Shown in pieces: positions 8,241 through 16,261 of a stretch of DNA of 64,000 bases. The DNA lies in the NCBI RefSeq assembly GCF_000731955.1, contig NZ_JNCK01000001.1, forward strand, positions 868,001 to 932,000. The letters are read 5' to 3'. The stretch's first letter is position 1. Every line of letters begins with the position of its first letter. Source of the stretch: Halomonas zincidurans B6 (lineage in GTDB: Bacteria; Pseudomonadota; Gammaproteobacteria; Pseudomonadales; Halomonadaceae). A program made the position numbers and the translations under genes. The notes beneath the pieces were generated by a model. It ran no database searches. It was not told the origin of the DNA and saw only the letters and a list, made by a program, of their open reading frames with translations.

Positions 8241-9634
8241 GCACGGTCTCCCAGGAATGTCATGGTCACGCGCAAGCCGCCGCCGCTGGCTTCGTACAGG
8301 GTCAGTCGAGCGGCGTGGGCGCGGGCGATGCCATCGACGATCGCCAAGCCCAGCCCCGAGCCCTCGCCGGCGTTGCGACCGCGGTGAAAAGGCCTCAGTA
8401 CCAGCAAGCGCCATTCGGCGGCGATGCCCGGGCCGTCGTCCTCGACCTCCAGGGCTGGCGGGGCGGCGCTCACTCGCACGGTGATGTGCCGCGCGCCATA
8501 GCGTCGCGCATTGTCGATCAGGTTGGCGAGCGCTTCCTCGAGCTGCCAGCCGATGCCCTCGATCAAGACGGGCTCGTCGGGTGCCTCGAGGCCCAGGTCG
8601 ACGCCGTCGCGATAGCAGGCGTGCAGGGCGCTGCGGGTCGCCTCGCGAGCGATGGCGGTCAGTTCCAGGCGGCTCAGCTCGGGCTTGGCCTCGGGGTTGT
8701 TGAGTCGGGTCAGCGAAAGCAGCTGAACGGCCAGCCGGGCGGTGCGTGCACTGGCTTCCTGAATGGTTTCCAGGGCACTGTGCCAAGCCTGGGGCTGGTC
8801 CTTGCGCAAGGCCAGCTCGGCGCGCGCCGAGATCCCGGCCAGCGGCGTGCGCAACTGATGCGAGGCGTCGCCGATGAAGCGTTCCTGGTTAGCGCGCACG
8901 CGGCGCATTCGCGCCAACAGCTCGTTGAGGGTCTCGCGCAGCTCGGCCAGTTCGCGAGGCAGCTCGAGGGACAGCGGGGCGAACGTGCGCGGGTCGCGTT
9001 CGCGAATCGCCCGGCGTAGCCGGGTCAGCGGAGCCAGGGCGACGCGTACTGCCAGCAGCACCACGCCCACGGCGAGCAGGGCCATGGCGGCGATGCGCCC
9101 CAGGCTGCCCTGGAACAGCGCCCAGGTCAGCCGCTCACGGCCTTCGCGGGTGTGTGCGACGCGCACTTCGAAACGCTCGCGCTGGCTCCAGCCCTCGAGC
9201 TGCGAGGTGCGCACGGCGACGCGCAGCGCCATGCCGCGCCAGTTGGTGTCGCTGTACTGCAGCGGCTGAGGGTCGTCGCTCTGGCGGACCGGGGCCGGCA
9301 GATCGGCGTTGCCGGTGACGAATTCGCCACGCTCATTGTAGAGCGCATAGAAGACCCGCTCCTCGGCGTCGGTGGCGAGCATCTCGAGCGCCGCCGGGGG
9401 AAGATCCAGCCACAGTTGGTCGTCTTGCTTCTTGACCTGCTCGGCGATCGCCAGCGAGGCGGCCTCGAGCAGTCGGTCGAAGGCGCGGTCGGCGGTATCC
9501 CGCGCGCCCAGGTAAGCCTGGATGAGCATCAACGCGCCGAGCCCCAGCAGGGGCAGCAGCAGCCAGGCCATCAGCCGGCGGTAGAGGCTGCCACCGCCCG
9601 TCGTGGCGGCGTTGTTCTGCTCGCGACCGGTCAT
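8237..9634 (-). CDS. tctE: Two-component sensor histidine kinase, TctE-like
   Basis: A 465-residue kinase. It has an N-terminal transmembrane helix (LLLPLLGLGALMLIQAYL), a periplasmic TctE-type sensor domain (about residues 45-175), a second transmembrane helix (MALLAVGVVLLAVRVAL), then a HAMP-like linker. The H-box is FIGDASHQLRTPLAG, followed by the N-box NLIDNARRYG, G1 DDGPGI and G2 GSGLGLAIVDGIA. It should autophosphorylate on the H-box His and pass the phosphate to the adjacent TctD. TctD/TctE pairs control tricarboxylate transport genes, and tctCBA is encoded divergently 1.5 kb away. Both ends overlap neighbours by 4 bp. Confidence 0.88.
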   Translation of the reverse strand: MTGREQNNAATTGGGSLYRRLMAWLLLPLLGLGALMLIQAYLGARDTADRAFDRLLEAASLAIAEQVKKQDDQLWLDLPPAALEMLATDAEERVFYALYNERGEFVTGNADLPAPVRQSDDPQPLQYSDTNWRGMALRVAVRTSQLEGWSQRERFEVRVAHTREGRERLTWALFQGSLGRIAAMALLAVGVVLLAVRVALAPLTRLRRAIRERDPRTFAPLSLELPRELAELRETLNELLARMRRVRANQERFIGDASHQLRTPLAGISARAELALRKDQPQAWHSALETIQEASARTARLAVQLLSLTRLNNPEAKPELSRLELTAIAREATRSALHACYRDGVDLGLEAPDEPVLIEGIGWQLEEALANLIDNARRYGARHITVRVSAAPPALEVEDDGPGIAAEWRLLVLRPFHRGRNAGEGSGLGLAIVDGIARAHAARLTLYEASGGGLRVTMTFLGDRA

Positions 9635-10299
9635 GTCGGTGCCAGCAGGTAGCCGAGGCCGCGCACCGTATGCAGCGTGACGTCGCTGTCGCCCAGCCGG
9701 CGACGCAGGCGATGGACATAGACCTCGATGGCGTTGTCGCCGAGCGCTTCGCCGGCAAAGGCTTCGCTGGCAAGTTGCCGGCGATCGATCGGCTCGCCGG
9801 CGCGGCGCATCAGGCAGCTCAGCAGGCGCTGTTCCCGCGGCGGGAGGCTGAGCGGCTCACCGCCCAGCGTGAAGCGCTGCGCCAGGCTGTCGAACACGAG
9901 ACTGCCGACCTGCAGGCGCACGCCGGGTTTCTGACGACGCAGCAGCGCGCGCACCCGCGCCTCGAGTTCATCGAGCGCGAACGGCTTGGCCAGGTAATCG
10001 TCGGCGCCCAGGTCGAGTCCGCGCACGCGGTCCTCGATGGCGCCGCGGGCGGTGAGAATCAGCACCGGCGTGGCGCTGTCGTGATGGCGCAGGGTCTCGA
10101 GGATCTCGAGGCCGCTGCGTCCCGGCAGGTTGAGATCGAGCAGGATCAGCTCGTGGCCATGCGGGGGATCGGGGCTGGCCAGGCGTTGATAGGCGACTTC
10201 GCCATCGGCGATGGCAAGCACCGAGTAGCCTTCGAGGCGCAGGGCATCCTCAAGCGTTTCGGCGAGCAGGGCATCGTCTTCGATCAGCAGCAGTTGCAT
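9631..10299 (-). CDS. tctD: Two-component response regulator, TctD-like (OmpR family)
   Basis: A 222-residue OmpR/PhoB-type regulator. The receiver domain has the acidic pocket EDD (7-9), phospho-acceptor Asp55 in LLDLNLPG and the conserved Lys in LAKPFA. The winged-helix domain ends with the recognition region NAIEVYVHRLRRRLG and the wing TVRGLGYLL. The start is ATG at 10299 with a GGAGG Shine-Dalgarno six bases upstream, lying inside the 3' end of the IclR-type gene. It is the likely activator of tctCBA in response to citrate-like ligands sensed by TctE. Confidence 0.88.
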   Translation of the reverse strand: MQLLLIEDDALLAETLEDALRLEGYSVLAIADGEVAYQRLASPDPPHGHELILLDLNLPGRSGLEILETLRHHDSATPVLILTARGAIEDRVRGLDLGADDYLAKPFALDELEARVRALLRRQKPGVRLQVGSLVFDSLAQRFTLGGEPLSLPPREQRLLSCLMRRAGEPIDRRQLASEAFAGEALGDNAIEVYVHRLRRRLGDSDVTLHTVRGLGYLLAPT

Positions 10300-10919
10300 C
10301 AGCGAGCCTCCGGTGCGGCGACCTGGCGGGAGGCGGGGCTGCGCGTCAGATCGCCCACGGCCGCGTTGAGTCGTGCAGCGGCCTCCGGCGGCTGCAGACG
10401 GCCGGCGGGACCGGATAGCGACAGCCACAAGGCGCGGGATTCCAGCACGGTGTCCAGCGCCTGGCAGACCATGATGCCGCCAGCGAAATCAAGCGCCGGC
10501 GAGCGCGGGTCGCCGAGCAGCCAGTGCTCGCCGGGTCGCAGTTCATGGCGCAGCGCCACGCCGGGCATCGCGACGAGCAGGCACTCGGCGCGCCCGGCGG
10601 CGACTTCCAGCAGCGCCGCGGTTTCGCCGCTGTGCTCGGCCAGCGCATCGAGCGCCGGCTGGATCCAGGCCGCCAGCTGGCGGCCGGGCGGGTGACGCCG
10701 CGCCAGGCGTACCGGGCTGTGGCCCAGCTGGTAGCGTCCGTCGCTGCCGCGCTGGACATAATCGTAACGCTCCAGCGAGCCCAGCAGACGCAGCAGCGTA
10801 CTCTTGTAGAAGCCGGTGGCACTGGCCAGGTCGGCCAGTGTGAAGCGCTCCTGGGGTGCATCGAAGACGTCGAGGATCGTCAGCGCTCGCTCTACCGCTT
10901 CAACCCGGTCCTGTGCCAT
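10299..10919 (-). CDS. IclR-family transcriptional regulator, unusually short effector domain
   Basis: A 206-residue protein with a complete N-terminal winged HTH (AVERALTILDVF, TLADLASATGFYKSTLLRLLGSLE, GRYQLG). The C-terminal IclR effector domain is shorter than usual (family about 250 residues). The stretch from residue 145 jumps from the equivalent of the first effector strands to a family-typical tail (LWLSLSGPAGRLQPPEAAARL), as if about 50-70 internal residues were missing. The start at 10919 has GAAAGG upstream. The gene overlaps tctD, so it is probably the first gene of the iclR-tctD-tctE-binding-protein unit and faces tctCBA. It may repress the transporter genes or itself; the ligand is unknown. 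Confidence 0.8.
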   Translation of the reverse strand: MAQDRVEAVERALTILDVFDAPQERFTLADLASATGFYKSTLLRLLGSLERYDYVQRGSDGRYQLGHSPVRLARRHPPGRQLAAWIQPALDALAEHSGETAALLEVAAGRAECLLVAMPGVALRHELRPGEHWLLGDPRSPALDFAGGIMVCQALDTVLESRALWLSLSGPAGRLQPPEAAARLNAAVGDLTRSPASRQVAAPEAR

Positions 10920-11006
10920 GTCCGTGCCTTTCTCTCGATGCGCTTGTCGAACGTCGCTCGTGCGTTTCGCCGGGTTCAACTTTGGTATTAAGCCCCTGGA
11001 TAGGCG

Positions 11007-11035
11007 TTGACTCGTGGAAGGCATCCGCCTAATTT
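11007..11035 (+). promoter_or_regulatory. Predicted sigma-70 promoter of tctCBA
   Basis: TTGACT (11007-11012) and TAATTT (11030-11035) are separated by 17 bp, giving a transcription start near 11042 and a leader of about 100 nt before tctC. Confidence 0.55.
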
Positions 11036-11058
11036 CCATCCTGAGGAACGCCATTCTT

Positions 11059-11076
11059 CCTTACGGAATTGTAAGG
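11059..11076. promoter_or_regulatory. Inverted repeat in the tctC leader
   Basis: CCTTAC and GTAAGG flank GGAATT just downstream of the predicted start site. It could be an operator for the IclR-type protein or TctD, or a small leader hairpin; the sequence alone does not decide. Confidence 0.35.
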
Positions 11077-11140
11077 TCAGCGGTCGAGTTCCTGCAAGCG
11101 ATCCTTTCGCTCATCTTTTCTTTTCAAGGGGACTAGAACA

Positions 11141-12127
11141 ATGTCGATGAGAATGCCTCTCAAGCTTCTTGCCGCTGCTTCGCTGACCCTGGTCAGCAGC
11201 ATGACCATGGCCTTCGAGCCGCAAGGCAAGGTGGAATGTATCGCGCCCGCCGACCCGGGTGGCGGCTGGGACTTCACCTGCCGCAGCGTGGGTAACGTGC
11301 TCGAGGAGCTCGACCTGGTACCGGGCAGCGTGCAGACCGTCAACATGCCGGGTGCCGGAGGCGGTGTGGCCTACGCCCATACCGTCAGCAAGCGCGCCGG
11401 CGACGATCAGCTGCTCGTCGCGGCCTCGACCGCCACTACCACCCGCCTGGCCCAGGGCCAGTTTCCGGGCATGAACGCCGAACAGGTCAACTGGCTCGGA
11501 GCGCTGGGCGCCGACTACGGCATCATCGCGGTCGCCAAGGATTCCAAGTATGACGACCTCAACGAACTGATGGATGCGCTCAAGAAGGATCCGCGCAGCG
11601 TCAAGTTCGCCGGCGGTAGCGCCAAGGGTGGCTGGGACCATCTCAAGGTGCTGATCGCGGCGCAGTCGGCCGGCGTCGACAACCTGCCGCGGATTCCCTA
11701 TCTGTCGTACAACAACGGTGGCGAAGCGATGACCCAGGTGGTCGGCGGTCAAGTCGATGCCTTCACCGGCGATATCTCCGAGGCCCAGGGGTTCATGGAG
11801 TCCGGCGACCTGCGCGTGCTGGCGGTACTGGCCGAAGAGCGCCTGCCCGGCAAACTCAGCGACATTCCCACCGCCAAGGAGCAGGGCATCGACGCCATCG
11901 GTGCCAACTGGCGCGGCTTCTACATGCCGGCTGATGTGTCCGAGGAAGCCAAGCAGTACTGGGTGAATGCGATCGATACGGTGTACAAGAGCGAAGAGTG
12001 GAAGTCGGTCATGAAACAGAACGGGCTGATGCCGTTCCATCCGGAGTCCGCCAAGTTCGAGCAGTACGTCAAGACCCAGATCTCTGATATCCAAAAGCTT
12101 TCCAAGGACATCGGGCTGATTAAATGA
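11141..12127 (+). CDS. tctC: Tripartite tricarboxylate transporter substrate-binding protein
   Basis: A 328-residue Bug/TctC-type periplasmic binding protein. It has a signal peptide (LLAAASLTLVSSMTMA), then CIAPADPGGGWDFTCR, the family ligand-binding loop, and MPGAGGGVAYAH. It captures citrate or a related carboxylate and delivers it to TctA/TctB. The ATG at 11141 follows AAGGGGAC at proper distance. Its stop overlaps tctB by 4 bp, the first step of a coupled tctC-tctB-tctA operon. Confidence 0.92.
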   Translation: MSMRMPLKLLAAASLTLVSSMTMAFEPQGKVECIAPADPGGGWDFTCRSVGNVLEELDLVPGSVQTVNMPGAGGGVAYAHTVSKRAGDDQLLVAASTATTTRLAQGQFPGMNAEQVNWLGALGADYGIIAVAKDSKYDDLNELMDALKKDPRSVKFAGGSAKGGWDHLKVLIAAQSAGVDNLPRIPYLSYNNGGEAMTQVVGGQVDAFTGDISEAQGFMESGDLRVLAVLAEERLPGKLSDIPTAKEQGIDAIGANWRGFYMPADVSEEAKQYWVNAIDTVYKSEEWKSVMKQNGLMPFHPESAKFEQYVKTQISDIQKLSKDIGLIK

Positions 12128-12576
12128 CACTCAACGACCGCATCTTCGGAATACTGATGCTCACCCTGGCCGTCGCGTACGGCTGGGGTGCCACGCAGTT
12201 CCCGGTGCCGTTCGGCGGGTCGGAGGCCATCGGGCCCGAGACCTTTCCCATCATCATCGCGGTAGTGCTGGTGCTTTCCAGCCTCTACCTGATCGTCAAG
12301 CCGGATCCCGACAATGCCTGGCCCAAGAGCCGCACGGCGCTGGAGCTGGTCATCGCCGTGCTGGTGCTGATCGCCTACACGCTGCTGCTGGAGCCGCTGG
12401 GCTTTATCGTCTCCACCCTGCTGGCGGTGGGCACGCTGTGCTGGCGCATGGGTGCTGCTCCGGTGCGCGCCTATGTGACCGGCGGTGTGGCGGGCATCGT
12501 GGTCTTTGCCCTGTTCACCTACGGTCTCGACCTGGCCTTGCCGCTGGGTCTGCTTGGCGTATTGGAGGGAAGCTGA
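12124..12576 (+). CDS. tctB: Tripartite tricarboxylate transporter small membrane subunit
   Basis: A 150-residue protein with four predicted transmembrane helices, the size and topology of the small TTT subunit. It has the TctB-type FGGSEAIGPETFP loop near the N-terminus. It works with the large TctA subunit in sodium- or proton-driven uptake. Start overlaps tctC by 4 bp and its stop shares one base with the tctA start. Confidence 0.9.
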   Translation: MTLNDRIFGILMLTLAVAYGWGATQFPVPFGGSEAIGPETFPIIIAVVLVLSSLYLIVKPDPDNAWPKSRTALELVIAVLVLIAYTLLLEPLGFIVSTLLAVGTLCWRMGAAPVRAYVTGGVAGIVVFALFTYGLDLALPLGLLGVLEGS

Positions 12577-14093
12577 TGGAAACCCTGGGGTATCTGATCG
12601 ATGGCTTTGGCGTCGCGCTTCAGCCACATAACTTGATGTTCGCGTTGATCGGGGCCTTCCTGGGTACCCTGATAGGCGCGTTGCCCGGTCTCGGCCCGGC
12701 CAACGGGGTGGCCATCCTCATCCCGCTGGCTTTCAGCCTGGGCCTGCGCCCGGAAACCGCTCTGATCATGCTCACGGCGGTGTATGCCGGGGCCATGTAT
12801 GGCGGCCGTATCTCGTCGATCCTGCTTAATATTCCCGGTGACGAGCCGGCGATGATGACCTGCCTCGACGGCTACCCGATGGCCAGGAAGGGCAAGGCGG
12901 CCGAAGCCCTGGCGATCTCGGCGATCGCCTCGTTCATGGGCAGTTTGATCGCCACCGTCGGGCTGATTCTGCTGGCGCCGATCCTGGCCAAATTTGCCTT
13001 GACCTTCGGGCCCGCGGAATATTTCGCGCTGTTCGTGCTGGCTTTCGCCACCCTGGGCGGCATCACCGGCAAGAACCCGGTCAAGACGATCCTGGCCGCG
13101 GCGATTGGCCTGATGATCGCCACGGTGGGCATCGATGCCACCGGCACCCAGCGCTATACCTTCGGTATGCTGAAACTTTACGAAGGGGTCGATTTCATTA
13201 TCGCCATCGTCGGGTTGTTCGCGATTTCCGAGCTTTTGTTCTTCATCGAGGAGCGTGCCGGTGGCGGCAAGGGGAAGATGGTCGTCAACAAGCTCAAGCT
13301 CTCGTGGAAAGACATCCGTGAAATCATGCCGTCGAGCATTCGCGGCGGCGTCCTCGGCTTCATTGCCGGCGTGCTGCCGGGCGCCGGCGCTTCGCTGGGC
13401 AGCTTCATCGGCTATACCGTCGAGAAGAAGATCATCGGCAAGAAAGGCTACTTCGGCCAGGGCGACCCGCGCGGCGTGGCCGGCCCCGAGGCCGGCAACA
13501 ACGGCGCCTCGTCGGGTGCGCTGGTGCCGATGCTGACCCTGGGCGTGCCGGGCAGCGGCACCACCGCCGTGTTGCTGGCGCTGCTGATCTCGATGAACAT
13601 CACTCCCGGGCCGCTGATGTTCACCCAGAACGCGGATATCGTATGGGGCGTGATCGCGGCACTGCTGATCGGCAACTTCCTGCTGCTGCTGCTCAACATT
13701 CCGCTGGTGGGCATTTTCGTCAAGCTGCTGTCGGTGCCGCCAATGTACCTGCTGCCGATCGTCACCATGGTGGCCTTCGTGGGCATCTACTCGATCAGCA
13801 ACTCGGCGTTCGACCTGTACTTCATGGTCGCCTTCGGCGTGTTCGGCTACTTCCTGCGCAAGCTGGAGATTCCCATGGTGCCGATCATCCTCGGTCTGCT
13901 GCTGGGGCCGGAGATGGAGAAGAATCTGGGCCATGCATTGACCCTCTCCGACGGTGACTGGACGGTGCTGTGGGACAGCGGGCTGGCGCTGGGCTTGTGG
14001 ATCGTGGCGATCGCCGGGCTGATCCTGCCGGTCATCGTCGGCCCGATCCTGCGTCGCCGCATGCAGGCGGCCGCCGGCAATCAGCCGGACTGA
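12576..14093 (+). CDS. tctA: Tripartite tricarboxylate transporter large permease subunit
   Basis: A 505-residue, about 12-helix permease with the TctA signatures GALPGLGPANGVA near residue 35, NIPGDEPAMMTCLDGYPMA, and the mirrored second half GVLPGAGASLGSFIGY and LGVPGSGTTAVLLALL. These are the two inverted halves forming the substrate path. The start at 12576 (ATG overlapping the tctB TGA) has GGAGGG upstream. A short hairpin terminator follows the stop. Confidence 0.93.
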   Translation: METLGYLIDGFGVALQPHNLMFALIGAFLGTLIGALPGLGPANGVAILIPLAFSLGLRPETALIMLTAVYAGAMYGGRISSILLNIPGDEPAMMTCLDGYPMARKGKAAEALAISAIASFMGSLIATVGLILLAPILAKFALTFGPAEYFALFVLAFATLGGITGKNPVKTILAAAIGLMIATVGIDATGTQRYTFGMLKLYEGVDFIIAIVGLFAISELLFFIEERAGGGKGKMVVNKLKLSWKDIREIMPSSIRGGVLGFIAGVLPGAGASLGSFIGYTVEKKIIGKKGYFGQGDPRGVAGPEAGNNGASSGALVPMLTLGVPGSGTTAVLLALLISMNITPGPLMFTQNADIVWGVIAALLIGNFLLLLLNIPLVGIFVKLLSVPPMYLLPIVTMVAFVGIYSISNSAFDLYFMVAFGVFGYFLRKLEIPMVPIILGLLLGPEMEKNLGHALTLSDGDWTVLWDSGLALGLWIVAIAGLILPVIVGPILRRRMQAAAGNQPD

Positions 14094-14117
14094 GCGTCCG
14101 CGCTGCACTGAAGAATC

Positions 14118-14155
14118 ACGGCCCCGCTGGCTGCTTGCTGGCGGGGCCGTCTTGC
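14118..14155 (+). terminator. Hairpin terminator after tctA
   Basis: A perfect 10-bp stem (ACGGCCCCGC at 14118-14127, complement at 14141-14150) with a 13-nt loop is followed by only CTTGC. The weak T-run makes termination probably incomplete, but the next gene is on the other strand. Confidence 0.6.
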
Positions 14156-14206
14156 ATGCCGGGTGGTCGAATAATCAAGAAGCGTGGGTGCAACTCAGCG
14201 GTGCGT

Positions 14207-16228
14207 TCAACGCGGACCGCTGTGCGCCTGCAGTTCGGCGGCCGGGACCCGGTCGGCGCCCCAGCTTCGATAGACATGGCCGATCACCCGATCGAGCTGC
14301 TCCTGGGGAATGTTGGCCAGTTCGCCATGCTCCAGCGGGTCGTAGTGGAAGATGTACAGCCGCGAGGCGAACTGCTCGAAGGGCAGCGAGGCCTCGCCGA
14401 AGCGCTCGCCGCAACCCGAGGTGCTGACCTTGGTGTCGTCGCCCCAGTCCTGGCCGCTGTCGTTGTTGGGATTGAAGAAATAGGCGCGCATCACGTCCTG
14501 CGGATCCAGATTGACCCGCAGCAGGGTGATGGCGTGCCAGCCAATGAAGCGCGCCGCGCTGTCGGTCACCGCAATGCCTGCGGGCTGCGGATGGATCAAC
14601 GGCTGGTTGCCGTTGTAGTAGGGGTGATAACTGGCATAGAAATGGCGCAGGAACTCCTCGAGTTCGTGGAGCTGACCGGTTTCCACATCGACATTGATGC
14701 GGAACCCGCGGCCGGCCCACCAGCCATGGAATTCCGGATTGACCCAACGATGAGGGTCACCCTCGCGGCCGATGCAACGCCGGCCCATCTCGGCATAAAT
14801 GCGATCGAGATGCGGCACCACGATCAGCGATACCGGATCGAGATCCAGTGGCAGATTCGAGGCCACGCCGGATAGGCTGGCCATCGACGACAGCGGCATG
14901 CCCTCGAAGTGCATGATGATCTCATCGTCGCGGGCCGCCCAGGCGACCATCTGCAATAGGTAGTCGGGGTCGTTGTAGGCCCACATCGACAGCGCCCGCG
15001 CCGATTGGCAGGTCGGGTTGTTGCCCTGGCCGACGCCCAGCGGCAGGCCAAGCATGCACAGCACGCCCTCGAGCAGCCGCGCGCGTGGCGCTACCGCATC
15101 GCCGTAGGCCATGCGAATGCGTTCCTGTGACCAGGCCGACACCGGCAGTCCTATCTGCCGCCACAGCGCCGGGGCGACCGGCGGCTGATAGAGGATGCCG
15201 CGTTCGAGCATCAGCGCCAGACCGTAAACCGCCTGCGGCGTGGCGGCGTAAACGCCTTCCTCGATAAGCGCCTGAACCAGTTGCCGATAGCACAGCAGGC
15301 AATCGCGGCCAGTCGCCGAAAGCCCCAGCGCCTCGGACAGCAAGTGATCGCCGTGGTCGAGCAGGTATCGCAACAGCACCGCATGATAGGCCGAGACCAG
15401 CCCGGTATCGTGCATGGCGCGGGCGAAGCCGGTGGCTTCGTACTGCAGGGCGCCGCTATCCATCGCCTGCAAACGTTCGAGGTAGACCTCGACCCCCGGA
15501 TCCTCGCGGGACGCCTGAGTCGCGCCGAACAGGCTGCTGACCAGCCGGTCGGCGCCCTGGCCACTGTTGCCCAGGTCGATGTCGGGGTTGGCCTGGCAGA
15601 GGGCGATCTGAGTGATCATGCGCTTGATCGAATCGACCTGGATCGGCCGCTGTTGAAGGATGCGCCAGATCTCATCGATCAACTGGTCGATGACGTGCTC
15701 GTAGCCGATGGTTTCGGCCAGGTGCGCAAAAAGCGAGCGCGTCAGCAATGCCAGCCGGCCCTGGGTCTCGCGCTCGGCCTCGCTGGGCGCGGTGAACAGC
15801 AGCTCGAGGTTGATCGCCAGTACCTGGGTCAGATAATGGTGGGCTTGCTCGGCCGAGATCAGCGAGTGCTCGTAGCGGCCATGGGCCACGGCCAGCAGCC
15901 GCAACTCGCTCAGTGCCTCGAGCACTACGGTATCGTTCGCGCCGCTCTGCAGTGAGTGTACGGTCAGCGAAGGCACCAGAATCTGCGGCTGGGCCCAGTC
16001 GGAGCCATTGAAGACCCCGGCCGCCTCGATCGCCTGGGCCCGCGCCTCGATGGCGGCGCACCCGCCGGGCTGCAGCATCACCTTGCGGGCGCTGTCGAAG
16101 GCCCGGCGTACCTTGCCGGGCTTGGCGAAGTCGCGCGCCTTGGCGAGGATCTCGATGGCCTCGTCGAGCTTTGCCAGCAGCTCATCCAGCTTGGCGCTGT
16201 CCGCGGTGTGTTCGTCGTAGCTCGTCAC
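14207..16228 (-). CDS. Uncharacterised 673-residue protein with papain-like Cys/His/Asn pattern, partner of an ATP-grasp enzyme
   Basis: I do not recognise a named family. The N-terminal half (1-370) is mostly helical and starts with a charged coiled-coil-like segment. The C-terminal half contains GNNPTCQSARALSMWA (Cys407), GWHAITLLRVN (His565) and AYFFNPNNDSGQDWG (Asn587/Asn589). The order Cys at a helix start, His opening a strand, Asn ending the next strand before a W-G parallels papain-type peptidases; a fold prediction is needed to confirm it. No signal peptide is seen, so it is presumably cytoplasmic. Start is GTG with AAGGAG upstream. The upstream ATP-grasp gene lies 33 bp away on the same strand, indicating a two-gene operon. 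The catalytic role is inference. Confidence 0.75.
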   Translation of the reverse strand: MTSYDEHTADSAKLDELLAKLDEAIEILAKARDFAKPGKVRRAFDSARKVMLQPGGCAAIEARAQAIEAAGVFNGSDWAQPQILVPSLTVHSLQSGANDTVVLEALSELRLLAVAHGRYEHSLISAEQAHHYLTQVLAINLELLFTAPSEAERETQGRLALLTRSLFAHLAETIGYEHVIDQLIDEIWRILQQRPIQVDSIKRMITQIALCQANPDIDLGNSGQGADRLVSSLFGATQASREDPGVEVYLERLQAMDSGALQYEATGFARAMHDTGLVSAYHAVLLRYLLDHGDHLLSEALGLSATGRDCLLCYRQLVQALIEEGVYAATPQAVYGLALMLERGILYQPPVAPALWRQIGLPVSAWSQERIRMAYGDAVAPRARLLEGVLCMLGLPLGVGQGNNPTCQSARALSMWAYNDPDYLLQMVAWAARDDEIIMHFEGMPLSSMASLSGVASNLPLDLDPVSLIVVPHLDRIYAEMGRRCIGREGDPHRWVNPEFHGWWAGRGFRINVDVETGQLHELEEFLRHFYASYHPYYNGNQPLIHPQPAGIAVTDSAARFIGWHAITLLRVNLDPQDVMRAYFFNPNNDSGQDWGDDTKVSTSGCGERFGEASLPFEQFASRLYIFHYDPLEHGELANIPQEQLDRVIGHVYRSWGADRVPAAELQAHSGPR

Positions 16229-16261
16229 AAGGGCTCCTTGTGCCCAAAGGTACGGGCGCGA

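Noticed and set aside
12519..14108. Minus-strand open frame opposite tctA
   Set aside because: Very His/Gln/Asp-rich translation typical of the reverse complement of a membrane protein gene.
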